Source: Fulvitalea axinellae (GTDB lineage Bacteria; Bacteroidota; Bacteroidia; Cytophagales; Cyclobacteriaceae). From it: 64,000 nt of DNA. Under the pieces are notes generated by a model. It was not told the DNA's origin, did not search any database, and was given only the letters and a program-made list of their open reading frames with translations. Of the stretch, positions 37,101 to 46,256 are shown piece after piece. Numbering within the stretch: the stretch's first letter is position 1; each line of letters opens with the position of its first letter. The stretch covers positions 62,001 through 126,000 of the forward strand of contig NZ_AP025315.1 in the NCBI RefSeq assembly GCF_036492835.1, given 5' to 3'. The translations under genes and the position numbers were made by a program.

Positions 37101-37539
37101 ACGGAACAAAACCTTTCGGAACAACGGACTTCAAAGTGTCAAAAGATATAGTCCCTATTCCTGAAAACTTTGGGAAAGTATGAAAAAGCGTATCCCCTCC
37201 GCCAAAAACGAAAAGACCCGGAACTTTGGATGATCCACCGTAACCAGCTCTAATTTTCATACCTTTCATATCAGGTAATTTTAAAATTAGGCTGTCTTTT
37301 TTAAATCCCGATTCATAATTCAATACGGTTGCGCTTTTCCCAGAGATTGTATCCCAAGCTAACACATCAAGTCTGCCGTCAAAATTGAAATCGTACCAAA
37401 ATATTTCCGCGTCTTCGGGTAATCCGTAAACTTTCTTAAAAGGACTTTCGTCCGGCTTTTTAAAATCTTGTGCCCAAATAAAGGGACTGTACAACAAAGC
37501 CAAAATAATTGCTAAAAAGCGCAAACCGCTCATGTTCAT
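34162..37539 (-). CDS. Large T9SS substrate with FG-GAP/VCBS repeats and type B sorting domain
   Basis: 1125 aa. A signal peptide (about residues 1-24) is followed by about seven FG-GAP-type repeats with Ca-binding-like loops (DADNDGLAE, DFDDDGTQD, DLNSDGKSD, DYDFDGDLD) up to about residue 370. Then comes a linker, three tandem units of about 150 residues with conserved Cys and Trp (about 509-956), and a C-terminal gliding-motility-type domain (FSPNGDGANDTF ... GIYYWKLTGKF), the type B T9SS sorting signal. Expected on the cell surface, probably adhesive. Co-transcribed with the PorP-OmpA gene. Confidence 0.88.
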   Translation of the reverse strand: MNMSGLRFLAIILALLYSPFIWAQDFKKPDESPFKKVYGLPEDAEIFWYDFNFDGRLDVLAWDTISGKSATVLNYESGFKKDSLILKLPDMKGMKIRAGYGGSSKVPGLFVFGGGDTLFHTFPKFSGIGTISFDTLKSVVPKGFVPSEAELTDADNDGLAEFVFLDEKGKLSLLEWLEGKPEIGRQDTLGTYEGRLLVGHFNYDGYRDYLVADSTEAISLFNKGKFKLKRDTIDWEIEERSLFLLEDFDDDGTQDWVYIDSLGFLRAKAGNTLKDTIYEVDTKVPYPNSVFIADLNSDGKSDLLISSDSLPPVFFKRSSKGFERELPFDSASSFGGRAFPADYDFDGDLDIFVSKDTTIAFFENQAPKNYGPRLVDKVEHFLARDRLVLIWPSTSDDHSSSSVIGYELRLQDFGKPLKINHFAGVNYSKTEYRRYVTGPSYHTNTNTMIIENLEKGDYILQILPLDNSYHTYKLDYPKTKTYRPGDCVVTGAFPKYEPMRVCFDFIEKDTVACSGKKINFKMPGTLEAVWFSDVYGMLGQGNSLEYTVPDEEDAVYANERGSSDCKNNFVWNIKVSDAGGKKLYDKEIDVCKGSEYSFEKWEGTPPIWWMPEDSDIQNTSKAVLIEGDKKLSFIVGYDNKHACLSGKVTVTPKEKRIELDTALCAGTMLDLSLPSPLTALWNSERSGDLGESSSISYKIEANDILSAKIKDSDECEVRAWNIEQLNSDADLLFDIDTVVCEGRSLDFPNPDGAPGFWWKNLDTGEESSDASFEVEGKFVNNFEVGYDPEQKCVFGRLRLRGSTVRLKADTLSCAKETIQFSLPDGSLANWISSEKGDLGDHVTLDYEVVGDDVLFGNKVGAVDCDENVIWAIQQANPEDDKLFIESETICHGETFVYPNSENASGFWWENLTLGTEGTSAETVIDGNFVHEYKIGYDPAYRCIHGLLTLAGSKVEVSVGSTNTDAFYGEPLEIPISVSEGGLSLELTPGGSVSNPINFEALEDGEYTLKATNEHGCEDESKFSVSVKYAVFIPELFSPNGDGANDTFGIFYHAKFNDFGFMIFNRFGQLMYEASSPEEAKSGWDGKISGSEQPAGIYYWKLTGKFADGSPVNFEGKTEGTLKLTR

Positions 37540-37705
37540 TATTAAAATATGTGGATGGTTATCGGGATTTTTCCCGTATCTAAAAATTCATCAAATGTAA
37601 ATTTATAATTATTTTATGAAATAAAAATACAGTTTTTGTTTTATATCAAAATAAAATCACACAATGATATAATTATACCCACTGAACTATGGAATGTAAT
37701 TGAAA

Positions 37706-39676
37706 TTATAACTCGGGAAGTTTATCTGCGTCCCAGTCTATCGGAGGATCATCGCATTTTGGAGCTTTTGCTGTCGGATCAAAAGTAGACTCTTGTTCTA
37801 ACTCTTTGCGCCATTGTTCTCGTGATTCCGCCTTCAACCTAATTCTCTCATCACCTATAACCACTTTGGTATTTACCCTCCAAGCCCCTTTCTCTTTATC
37901 CGCATATTGGTTATAATCAATTGGTTCCAGTTCGCCCGTTGGCGGAACAAACGGCACCGTTTCCGGCCTGCGATAGCCCGAAGCCCCAAAGTCTTCACCC
38001 AAAACGTCGGCGCACTCTTCCTCTGTAATATCCACCACATCATCGTCGGTAAATGGCGTAATAGGATGATTGGCGTACGGACGATAAAAATCGATTCCAT
38101 GTTTCGGGAAGATTCTCATAGCTTTTCGGATTGCATCATAATATGACTTTGGCGACTGTTTCATCATATCCGCCAAAGCGATGGTACGCAATGCGAAAAA
38201 TGTTCTGCGGTCATTCTCAGCTCTTGTTTTAATTATATATTCATAATGAGCTAACCACTTCTCTACTTGCTCGGAAAGCCCTTGTCCCAGAAGCTTTTCC
38301 GACAAAGTGTGCATTCTCCTTAATTCCTTTTTATCTACCCGCTCTTCCAGTGGCCTTTGCGAATCCAATCTTTGCTTTGCACTAGCGTTTAGCCTTTCCA
38401 ATTCCTGAGTTTCTTTCCTATACCAATAAGAGCTCAGCATTCCGGCTTCTCTCTGTCTCCTTTCCAAACCTGAAGTTACCCGACCGTAGAAACGCTTTAC
38501 GCTTTCCAGCATTTTTTCATCCATTTCCCAGACGTTTCTGAAATATGAATCCTGACTCCAACCCGCTCCTTTCGCTATACGTTCTGTCAAACATAAATTC
38601 TCTTCCCCAAACCGTTCAGGATGACGTTCAATATATTTCTGTATAAAGTTTTTAAAGCTTTCGAAACCCTCGGGAGTGACCAAAATGATCATGATATTAT
38701 CACGCCGGCTTCCTAAGTCTCCTAACGGCGAAACATCCATCCTAGAAACATGAGTTTCCCCTTTTTCATCGGGCGTATCCATCTCCCGCATCAAATCCTG
38801 GACAACTTGTAGCGTATGAGGCGCCATCGTATTCAGGTAAATATTGTATTCATATGGAATACTTTGGGTAGCCAAAGTCGGTTGTGAAGATAAATCTCCC
38901 ATTTGCGCTCCCACATTACTGTCTGGCGAAATAGGATTATCCGGTTTTCTTTTACCGTACATCCCCACAAAATATGGCTTGAAATGACTTATATCTGTCA
39001 ATTCTCCCAATTGCTTTTGTGAATATGTTCGTGGCGTGTACAAATCCCTATGCAAACGGATATTCGCTTCAACAGGGCGGTTCATTATACTGCGGATCAG
39101 TTCCCATAAAAACCGCTCACGTTCCTGGTCATTCAGGTAAGGTTTCCGCTGTGTCGGGCCAATAAAATATGCGTAAAGGTTTCGGTCCAATGTCTCATAA
39201 TTAAAGCGACGAAAAGCCTGAAGGCGCTTAATTCTTCCATCCCAACATTGGTCTATCAACCCCAATAGTTCCTGCAAAGAGGCAGAAGCTTCCTCTCTCT
39301 CAAAAAAATCTTCCTGAAGCCAAAACTCCTGACTTACATTTTCCGCAAAACAAAGAAACCACCGTTTAGCGTAATCGTCTTCGCCTTCTACTATCGGACC
39401 ATCTTCCTCAATTAACGTGTTCTGTCCTCCTTTAAGGCGAATCCTTGGGGCTAATCGCATAGCTCCACTCGCTGTTCTGATATAACCATAAGCATCCTTT
39501 CGCATGCGCACGGGCCGTAACATCGCTTGAATTACCGAGTCGCTTTCATTACTTCCCATCATCTGCGCAATTCTCCTCTGCTCGTAAATTTCGGGCCTGT
39601 GATCCAGTGCGGAAATACCCGAAGCCCCCGGCTTAGATGAAGGGGGCGGTTTCGATGGCTGTTTTGGTAAAAACAT
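37706..39676 (-). CDS. Large orphan effector-like protein with RPE/QR and VIQ leader
   Basis: 656 aa, no signal peptide. A Pro/Ser-rich N-terminus leads into DHRPEIYEQRRIAQMMG and then SVIQAML (about residues 26-54). This matches the style of the RPE..xQR / VIQ leader on DUF4157-type and contractile-injection cargo proteins. The remainder (about 600 residues) is mixed alpha/beta with many charged helices, including an Arg/Glu-rich coiled stretch (about 400-480); I recognise no catalytic motif. It shares its leader type with the protein at 31017-32291. Monocistronic; the gene sits upstream of the type B surface protein on the same strand. Confidence 0.6.
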   Translation of the reverse strand: MFLPKQPSKPPPSSKPGASGISALDHRPEIYEQRRIAQMMGSNESDSVIQAMLRPVRMRKDAYGYIRTASGAMRLAPRIRLKGGQNTLIEEDGPIVEGEDDYAKRWFLCFAENVSQEFWLQEDFFEREEASASLQELLGLIDQCWDGRIKRLQAFRRFNYETLDRNLYAYFIGPTQRKPYLNDQERERFLWELIRSIMNRPVEANIRLHRDLYTPRTYSQKQLGELTDISHFKPYFVGMYGKRKPDNPISPDSNVGAQMGDLSSQPTLATQSIPYEYNIYLNTMAPHTLQVVQDLMREMDTPDEKGETHVSRMDVSPLGDLGSRRDNIMIILVTPEGFESFKNFIQKYIERHPERFGEENLCLTERIAKGAGWSQDSYFRNVWEMDEKMLESVKRFYGRVTSGLERRQREAGMLSSYWYRKETQELERLNASAKQRLDSQRPLEERVDKKELRRMHTLSEKLLGQGLSEQVEKWLAHYEYIIKTRAENDRRTFFALRTIALADMMKQSPKSYYDAIRKAMRIFPKHGIDFYRPYANHPITPFTDDDVVDITEEECADVLGEDFGASGYRRPETVPFVPPTGELEPIDYNQYADKEKGAWRVNTKVVIGDERIRLKAESREQWRKELEQESTFDPTAKAPKCDDPPIDWDADKLPEL

Positions 39677-40242
39677 AAAACTGAAATGGCGAACATCTAG
39701 TACGGAAAAACCGCTTTATAGTAACCGAAATCTACATTTGCCGGTTACCGAAAACCGTATTTAAAAATTCAGATCAACCAAGTGTTCCAAAACACGAAAA
39801 TAAACAACCATAAAACTTACGCCTATAAAAACTACTCTCCGGATTTCAAAAGCACAAGAAATGTCTTGAAATACCCACAAATCGTGTTTGTAGTGTATAT
39901 AGAAGCGTCGGGGTCTTGTTTCCTTTTTGCCGAATACTTACTTTCGGATTCTAATTTCGTTTTTCCTATCTCGCCAAAATACTCGCGCCGGAGTTCTACG
40001 TCGTCGTGTGGTTTCCGTATCGTTGTCCGCAAAAGCGGACTAATGACACCGAGCCTTTTCCAGACCACACGATAAACGGAGACCGTTCCGCCCTCGATAG
40101 TCTTCCCGCCGATTTTTTACCGCAAAAGTCATGTGCTTTTCGGTTCGGAAAAACGCATTGTTTCAATAGGGCTAAAGCCCATTTATCCCGAACGTTCCCC
40201 TAATTGAACGATTGCGGATAATCTATGCCAAAAAATACCGAC
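39677..40242. other. Intergenic region between divergent genes
   Basis: 566 bases. Short open frames exist on both strands but none shows a recognisable domain, signal peptide or start context. I see no strong hairpin or repeat. Confidence 0.4.
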
Positions 40243-41769
40243 ATGCGTAATAAAATAATATCGTTGGCCCTGCTTCTGATGCTGGCGCCTATTGCTTATA
40301 CTTTCGGAACAGATTATAACATTCTTGATTTCGGAGCAAAAAAAGACACTACTTTCAATAGTTCAGTGGCAATAAATGCGGCGGTCAAAGCTTGCTTTGA
40401 AAACGGTGGCGGACGGGTTGTCATTCCTACCGGTGATTTCAAATCAGGAACTATCCGTTTACTCGATAACGTAGAGCTCCATTTGGAAAGAGGCGCAACA
40501 TTATTCGCCTCAACCGATTATCGGGACTTCCCAAGGCAAAAACGGCCGGAATACAGATCGCAAAAAGATACGGGCGGGTGGTACTCGCTCTTATACGCCG
40601 AAAGCGCGTCAAACATCGCCGTTACGGGAAGCGGGACAATTGACGGGCAAGGCGCATTGCACGGAGCCCGACCAGACGCTACAGGGCGTGGAGACAAAGA
40701 CGGTCGTCCGAGAAATATTTTGTTTATATCCTGTAAAAACGTTTTGGTAAAAGGGATAAAAATGAAAAACGCGGCAATCTGGAATCAACATTATTTGAAT
40801 TGTGAAGATGTCTTGGTAACGGGAATCGATGTTTTCAATCACGGAAACCGGAATAATGACGGAATAGATATTGACGGTTGCAGACGGTTTATCCTTACCG
40901 ACAGTCGTTTTGATTCGGATGATGACGCCGTTTGTCTAAAAAGCACAGGCCCTGCCCCATGCGAGGATATCGTTATCAGTAATTGCGTAATCAGCTCGGC
41001 GTGTAACGCCATAAAATGCGGAACGGAATCAACGGGTGGTTTTAAGAATATTAATATTTCCAATTGCGTGGTTAAGCCTTCCCGCAATCCGCATGTTCGC
41101 AAACACGGATCGGGCAAAGATATCGGAATTACGGCCGTTTCTTTGGAAATAGTAGACGGCGGAACTATGGATGGCGTAACCGTCAATAATATCACGGTTT
41201 ACGGTACCGACGCGCCGTTGTTTATCCGATTGGCCAACCGGGCAAGAAAACACCGGGACGATGCCGAAAAACCAAAACCCGGATCGATGCGAAACATCTC
41301 GATCAGTGATTTTGTAGCTTACGGCACCGGGAATTTCACGTCTTCGATTACCGCCTCAAAAGGACAAATGGTTGAAAACGTAAGCATTAAAAATTTCCGA
41401 ACTCTGGCAATCGGAGATATTTCAGAAAAAGATTTTAAGCGTTTGGTGAAAGAAAAACCAACAAGCTACCCACAGCCTACAATGTGGAGAAACTTGCCTT
41501 GCTCGGGTCTATTCGCCAGACATGTAAAAGGCCTTAGTCTTGACGGAATTTCACTAGAGGCTGGTGTAAATGATATCCGGATCCCTGTAATCATGGACGA
41601 TATCCAAGGTTTACGAATTAATGGATTATCTGTCACCGGGAAAGTCAATCGCAAAAAACTCATTGAGTTATACGCTTGTCCAAAACCGGTTTTATCTCCT
41701 GGAGTGAAAAAAGTTGTTACTTCGAAAAAATCAGCTCCATTAAAAGAGGACGAACCTTTTTATCCATAA
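40243..41769 (+). CDS. Glycoside hydrolase family 28-like protein (polygalacturonase/rhamnogalacturonidase type)
   Basis: 508 aa from the ATG at 40243, which directly gives the signal peptide MRNKIISLALLLMLAPIAYTFG; an ATG six codons upstream is also open. A right-handed parallel beta-helix is indicated by repeated short strands. GH28 motifs are partly present: NNDGIDIDGC (the NTD motif) and DSDDDAVCLKS (the DD pair). The GHG motif is replaced by a CGTESTGG segment and the RIK motif is not evident. It probably cleaves galacturonic-acid-type or related linkages, but the changed motifs leave specificity open. Ends in a bidirectional terminator. Confidence 0.85.
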   Translation: MRNKIISLALLLMLAPIAYTFGTDYNILDFGAKKDTTFNSSVAINAAVKACFENGGGRVVIPTGDFKSGTIRLLDNVELHLERGATLFASTDYRDFPRQKRPEYRSQKDTGGWYSLLYAESASNIAVTGSGTIDGQGALHGARPDATGRGDKDGRPRNILFISCKNVLVKGIKMKNAAIWNQHYLNCEDVLVTGIDVFNHGNRNNDGIDIDGCRRFILTDSRFDSDDDAVCLKSTGPAPCEDIVISNCVISSACNAIKCGTESTGGFKNINISNCVVKPSRNPHVRKHGSGKDIGITAVSLEIVDGGTMDGVTVNNITVYGTDAPLFIRLANRARKHRDDAEKPKPGSMRNISISDFVAYGTGNFTSSITASKGQMVENVSIKNFRTLAIGDISEKDFKRLVKEKPTSYPQPTMWRNLPCSGLFARHVKGLSLDGISLEAGVNDIRIPVIMDDIQGLRINGLSVTGKVNRKKLIELYACPKPVLSPGVKKVVTSKKSAPLKEDEPFYP

Positions 41770-41783
41770 ACAATAAAAACTTC

Positions 41784-41825
41784 AAAAACCCGCTTTAGCT
41801 TTAATACGAAAAGCGGGTTTTATTT
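41784..41825. terminator. Bidirectional terminator between GH28 and GH2 genes
   Basis: The stem AAAACCCGCTT/AAGCGGGTTTT (11 bp) has a 15-base loop and A/T-rich ends. It can end transcription from both convergent genes. Confidence 0.7.
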
Positions 41826-41842
41826 TATCTATTTCGATAGTT

Positions 41843-44611
41843 CTATTCAAAATCAAAAGTAATTTCCAAATTAGCCTTTCCACCGTCAATTCTACGCGAA
41901 TTAAAAGGGGTTGAGGCTGACATTGGGCCTAAATCACTCGTTTTTTTGAATTTGGTGCCAATCGGAGGAATTGAATGGAGAAAGGAAATATCACCAGCTG
42001 GGAATGAAGCCTTGGCTTGCCTTGAATTAGAAGGAAATTCTGGAGTCAACATTCTCAAAAAGATATCATCCGTATGTATATAGGCCTTAAAACCTGAGGT
42101 CCTCGTATTCAAGACCTTCACCCAATACGTCTCCGCATAATATCCTTTGAATTCTGGATATTTGTAGTCTGTGTTTGGAACACCCGTTTGTGTATTATTC
42201 AATTCTTTTTCCCACACTCCAAAGTCAGGTCCAGCAATTCTATTTTTCCAAACACGATGAGGGCCATTCCCCATCCAGCGCATTCCTGACACGTTTTCTT
42301 CAGGATAATTAAAACTAACCCCTGCATGCTGATGACCTCCCTTAGGAGTATAGGTTGCCAAAAGATTCAACAAGCCATTCTTCTTGATAGTCCAAACAAA
42401 TGAATCATTATGTTTTCCGTTTTTCAAAAACGTTTTGATAATTACTTTTCCATCTTGAATATTAGCCTCGACCTTTTCTGTTTTCATCTCGGTACTCGCA
42501 AATATAGGCCCTTCACTTAACGGAATAACTTCACCTGATTTTGATACTTTCTTTAACATCCCAGAATCCTTCCCGAAAACGTAATTCAAAGTCCCTACTT
42601 TTACAATGTACGAATCCTTGTTCTCCTCCAAATCCACTTCTTTATCTGCTTTCGTATCCGTTTGTTCTTTCGCTTTAACAGAAGCAAATTTCACGGGCCA
42701 AGTCCAACGGTTTATCTTTCGTCCGTAACGATTAATAGCCGAAATTTCCAACGCATCCGCAGTTTTCCAATTCGCCGGTTTCTCAACTTGCAATATTCCG
42801 TTTTCTCCTGGCTTTAAAGCACTTTTTATTTTTCCATTGAAAATAGTTTTCGATGAGATTGAGCTATCCGGACTTGAATACTTAACCCAACGATATTCGA
42901 AGTTCACTTCAGAAAAATTCGTAAAGTGGTATCTATTCTGAACCCTAAAAAGACCGTCAAATTCAGGAGTTATATATCGTTTCTCAAAATAAACAGGGCT
43001 CCAAATTTTTTGAATTGTATAGAAACTAGCTTCTTTCTCCATATATGGACCAAGAATGCCGTCAGGAGCATGATTCCCATCAACATCAATAGCATTATTT
43101 TTATCCGTTCTTTCGATTCCTTCGTCGGCGAAAACCCATAAGAAGCCCCCTGCCGCTTGTGGGTGATTCCAAATTCTTAGCCAATAGTCTTCCAAACCTG
43201 CACCATGCCCACCATCATAAAGACCATGAAGGACCTCTGTAGGCAAGAATATTTTTCTTTTTTCAAAACCATCAAGAGCCAAATAATTATAATTGTGATA
43301 ATGATAGGTATTTGTTTTTTGGAAAGATTGCCAAGGATGGAGAACTTCTCGCTTTTGAATATCGAGTTGAGCGAAATGATTATTCAAACTATTATTCCAA
43401 CCACCTTCATTACCATTATCCCAAGCAATAATCGACGGATGATTCACATCGTCATCTATTAACTCCTTTACTAGCTTTTCACCGACTTCAAAGTCCAAGG
43501 TCGGTTTGTGCCAAGTACACAACTCATCAAGAACATATAATCCCAATGAATCGCAGACATCAAGCATATGTTTATCCGGCGAATAATGAGACATACGCAC
43601 TGCGTTCATATTCATATCCTTGATCAGGTTCACAGCCTCTATACTGAGCTTTTTCGATGATGTTCGCCCAAATTTTGGATGAAAAACATGTCTATTCACG
43701 CCTTTTAACTTAATGCGAACCCCATTTACGTAAATACCATCCATTTCACGGAATTCGATAGTTCGAAATCCGAATTTTTCGAGATAACGATGAACAACTT
43801 TCCCATTCTTCTTTAATTCGAAAACAGCAGTATAAAGATTCGGCTCTTCTGAATTCCAAAGTTTTGGCGATTCAAGTTTTCCTGTCAGATAACTGTTTTT
43901 ACTGGTTACGCCTCCCTTAAAAGTAGCAACTGTTCTTTTATCGGAATCGATAATATCTACTGTTAATGAAAAAACCTTTGACACTTTCGATAAGTCAACC
44001 CGCGACCGGAAGCTTCCATTAGCTTTCGCATCAATGGCTACACGCTTAATATGCGCTTTTGGCTTAACTTCCAGATATACTGGCCGAAATATTCCGCCGA
44101 ATATCCAATAATCCGCTTTTCTCTCAGCATAACTTACCGATTCATTATCGGAATGCTTCTTTACCAATACCTCCAAACGGTTTTCTTTTCCGTATTTTAG
44201 CAACCGGCCGATTGAATAACTAAAGCGATAAAAAGCTCCTTGGTGGACAGGACCAACTACTTTCCCATTAACTTTTACAAGTGCGTCAGTCATTACACCT
44301 TCAAAAACAATCTCAACCTCCTTTGAACGCCAGCTTTTGGGTACGTTAAAAGTCTTTCGATATATTCCTTCTTCATTTAATCGTTTATCAAAAGGAACAT
44401 GCCCGTAATCATAGGAACCGAACCCCTGTTGCTCCCAACAAGATGGAACCTCAATAGTGGCCCATTTTCCACTATTTTGCCCCGCGCTACAATAAAACTC
44501 CCATGTCATTGTATCATCAGCTCCTGTACCAGATAAGAATACGGTCTCGGTATTTTGCCCAAAAGTAAAAACCGAAATCAGAAGAAGAATAAATGTGGTT
44601 AGAAATCTCAT
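41843..44611 (-). CDS. Glycoside hydrolase family 2 beta-galactosidase-type enzyme
   Basis: 922 aa with a Sec signal peptide (to about residue 19). Jelly-roll sugar-binding domain (about 35-185), Ig-like domain (about 186-288), TIM barrel (about 290-500), then C-terminal beta domains including a beta-galactosidase small-chain-type region. The acid/base Glu402 is in WDNGNEGG. The nucleophile is probably Glu459 in PTEVLHGL, placed by alignment with the CEYAHAMGN segment of LacZ. The secreted or periplasmic location suggests action on oligosaccharides with beta-galactose ends; other beta-linked substrates are possible. It converges on the GH28 gene. Confidence 0.9.
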   Translation of the reverse strand: MRFLTTFILLLISVFTFGQNTETVFLSGTGADDTMTWEFYCSAGQNSGKWATIEVPSCWEQQGFGSYDYGHVPFDKRLNEEGIYRKTFNVPKSWRSKEVEIVFEGVMTDALVKVNGKVVGPVHQGAFYRFSYSIGRLLKYGKENRLEVLVKKHSDNESVSYAERKADYWIFGGIFRPVYLEVKPKAHIKRVAIDAKANGSFRSRVDLSKVSKVFSLTVDIIDSDKRTVATFKGGVTSKNSYLTGKLESPKLWNSEEPNLYTAVFELKKNGKVVHRYLEKFGFRTIEFREMDGIYVNGVRIKLKGVNRHVFHPKFGRTSSKKLSIEAVNLIKDMNMNAVRMSHYSPDKHMLDVCDSLGLYVLDELCTWHKPTLDFEVGEKLVKELIDDDVNHPSIIAWDNGNEGGWNNSLNNHFAQLDIQKREVLHPWQSFQKTNTYHYHNYNYLALDGFEKRKIFLPTEVLHGLYDGGHGAGLEDYWLRIWNHPQAAGGFLWVFADEGIERTDKNNAIDVDGNHAPDGILGPYMEKEASFYTIQKIWSPVYFEKRYITPEFDGLFRVQNRYHFTNFSEVNFEYRWVKYSSPDSSISSKTIFNGKIKSALKPGENGILQVEKPANWKTADALEISAINRYGRKINRWTWPVKFASVKAKEQTDTKADKEVDLEENKDSYIVKVGTLNYVFGKDSGMLKKVSKSGEVIPLSEGPIFASTEMKTEKVEANIQDGKVIIKTFLKNGKHNDSFVWTIKKNGLLNLLATYTPKGGHQHAGVSFNYPEENVSGMRWMGNGPHRVWKNRIAGPDFGVWEKELNNTQTGVPNTDYKYPEFKGYYAETYWVKVLNTRTSGFKAYIHTDDIFLRMLTPEFPSNSRQAKASFPAGDISFLHSIPPIGTKFKKTSDLGPMSASTPFNSRRIDGGKANLEITFDFE

Positions 44612-45025
44612 AGTTTTAATTATTGTAAAAAATAAAGATTATTGGTAGGCGAAAAACAAAGACGTAACGATCTTATCGTATTTAAAAAAACAACAATAAC
44701 AGCTAAACCTCTTCTGTTATTCGCCCCATAACAATAGGAATTCCAAGCCACCATTTCTGTCACTTGAAGCTCCATCGACAGTTTGAAATTAGTGCAAGCA
44801 GGTTACGATTCTGAAAAAACATTCTCTTATAACGTTCATTTAACGGTTAAATCTATTCACCCTAAGAATTGAAAAACATCTCGCTTGATATGTTTGAAGT
44901 CTATTTTAGCTTATTTTAGTGTGATAAATGTTTTTCAACGATCAATAAATGTCTTGTGAGGCGTATTTCGGAAAAATATAAAAGTTTGGTTCCAATTCGA
45001 GATAAATCATAATCGGCAAACCTTT
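44612..45025. other. Divergent intergenic region with inverted repeat
   Basis: 414 bases between the GH2 gene and the divergent membrane-bound regulator. It contains the inverted repeat TGTTAT-N7-ATAACA at 44715-44733, which could be an operator. No coding sequence or RNA gene is seen. Confidence 0.4.
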
Positions 45026-46168
45026 ATGCGTGACTTAAAAGAAATCGATGAAATTGTCAGCCAAATAACCAATAGCGAAACATTCGCCAGATCTAACACT
45101 AATATCACCTTATTAAGATTTCTAATTGAGTCCTCATTAGCTGAACGTGAACTTAAAGAGATCACAATTGGTCAAGAGCTATTCGGAAAAAAATATGATC
45201 CTGTAAAAAATGACAACAAAGTCAGGGTCTATGTCCACAACCTTAGAAAGAAGCTTGATCAATATTATAAAGCAGAAGGTGCACAGGATTCAATAAGGCT
45301 AAACATTCCTAAAGGTCGCTATATAGTCGAATTCCGTGAAATAACACCCACCAAGCAAACTAGATCAGAAAGAAAAACGTTTCTCCTAGTCTTAATTCCT
45401 GGAATATTACTTACCACATTTTTCATATATAAATCATCAATAAATAAGATCTCATTTTGGGATTCTCATTTTTCAAACGGCAAACCAACAGCCTTACTTA
45501 TCGGAGATCATTTTACAATATCAGGCCCACTAGCAACAGGCGGAAACGGAATAATCAGGGACTACCAAATAAATACACAATCCGACTTTAATCGATTCTT
45601 AAACCGAAAGCCTGAATTTGCAGGAAAAGTTTCTCCCAATTCAATCCCTTACGTCACAAAGATGGGAATACATAGTGTATTTCAGCTATCAAATTGGTTT
45701 GCGAAAAACGACGTTCCTCTTTCAGTATCAATACTTTCAGAATGGGATAAAAAGAAATTGAATACCGAAAATGTGATTTATGTAGGTCAATCAAAAAATA
45801 TGGGCATTTTACGGAATGTATTTCTAAGTACAAATCCTACTATAAAAACCCTCGGTGGAAAAATAACCCGTAATGAACCAGAAACAAATCAAGAACATAT
45901 TTACCAATCACATCCATTCGGCAATTCAGTGGACTTTACTATTGTATCGTCAGTTAAAGGGAAAAATAATAATCGCTTGACCTTTTTTATTTCCGAAAAT
46001 GATATTGGAGCAATTAACCTTGTTCGTTACTTCACAAACCCTGATTCAGTAATCAGTTTTTACGATCGCCAAGAACTCCACAACCAAGACTTTACGGCTG
46101 TTTTTAAAGTTGAAGGTTGGGAAAGAACAGGGTTCAAACGAAAACTGGTATCAATCGATAAATTCTAA
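45026..46168 (+). CDS. Membrane-anchored winged-helix DNA-binding protein (ToxR-like layout)
   Basis: 380 aa. N-terminal residues 1-105 contain a helical part and a winged-helix-like segment (KVRVYVHNLRKKLDQYY ... IRLNIPKGRY) that resembles the OmpR-type DNA-binding domain's VHISRLRKKL and final GxGY strand. One transmembrane helix follows (about residues 118-135). The rest (about 240 residues) would be periplasmic and has no recognised motif. It probably senses a periplasmic or membrane signal and acts directly on DNA, perhaps on the neighbouring GH2 or PhoD-like genes. No phosphoacceptor domain is present. Confidence 0.65.
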   Translation: MRDLKEIDEIVSQITNSETFARSNTNITLLRFLIESSLAERELKEITIGQELFGKKYDPVKNDNKVRVYVHNLRKKLDQYYKAEGAQDSIRLNIPKGRYIVEFREITPTKQTRSERKTFLLVLIPGILLTTFFIYKSSINKISFWDSHFSNGKPTALLIGDHFTISGPLATGGNGIIRDYQINTQSDFNRFLNRKPEFAGKVSPNSIPYVTKMGIHSVFQLSNWFAKNDVPLSVSILSEWDKKKLNTENVIYVGQSKNMGILRNVFLSTNPTIKTLGGKITRNEPETNQEHIYQSHPFGNSVDFTIVSSVKGKNNNRLTFFISENDIGAINLVRYFTNPDSVISFYDRQELHNQDFTAVFKVEGWERTGFKRKLVSIDKF

Positions 46169-46256
46169 AACTATCCCTGCTCTTCATTACATATTGTTAA
46201 TATCTAAAACCAATTATTTTTGATCTCTATACTTATCTTACCGCATCAATAACCAA

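Noticed and set aside
39832-40068. 78-codon minus-strand open frame in the gap before the GH28-like gene
   Set aside because: Charged and without recognisable motif; an overlapping frame of similar length exists on the other strand, so coding is not supported.
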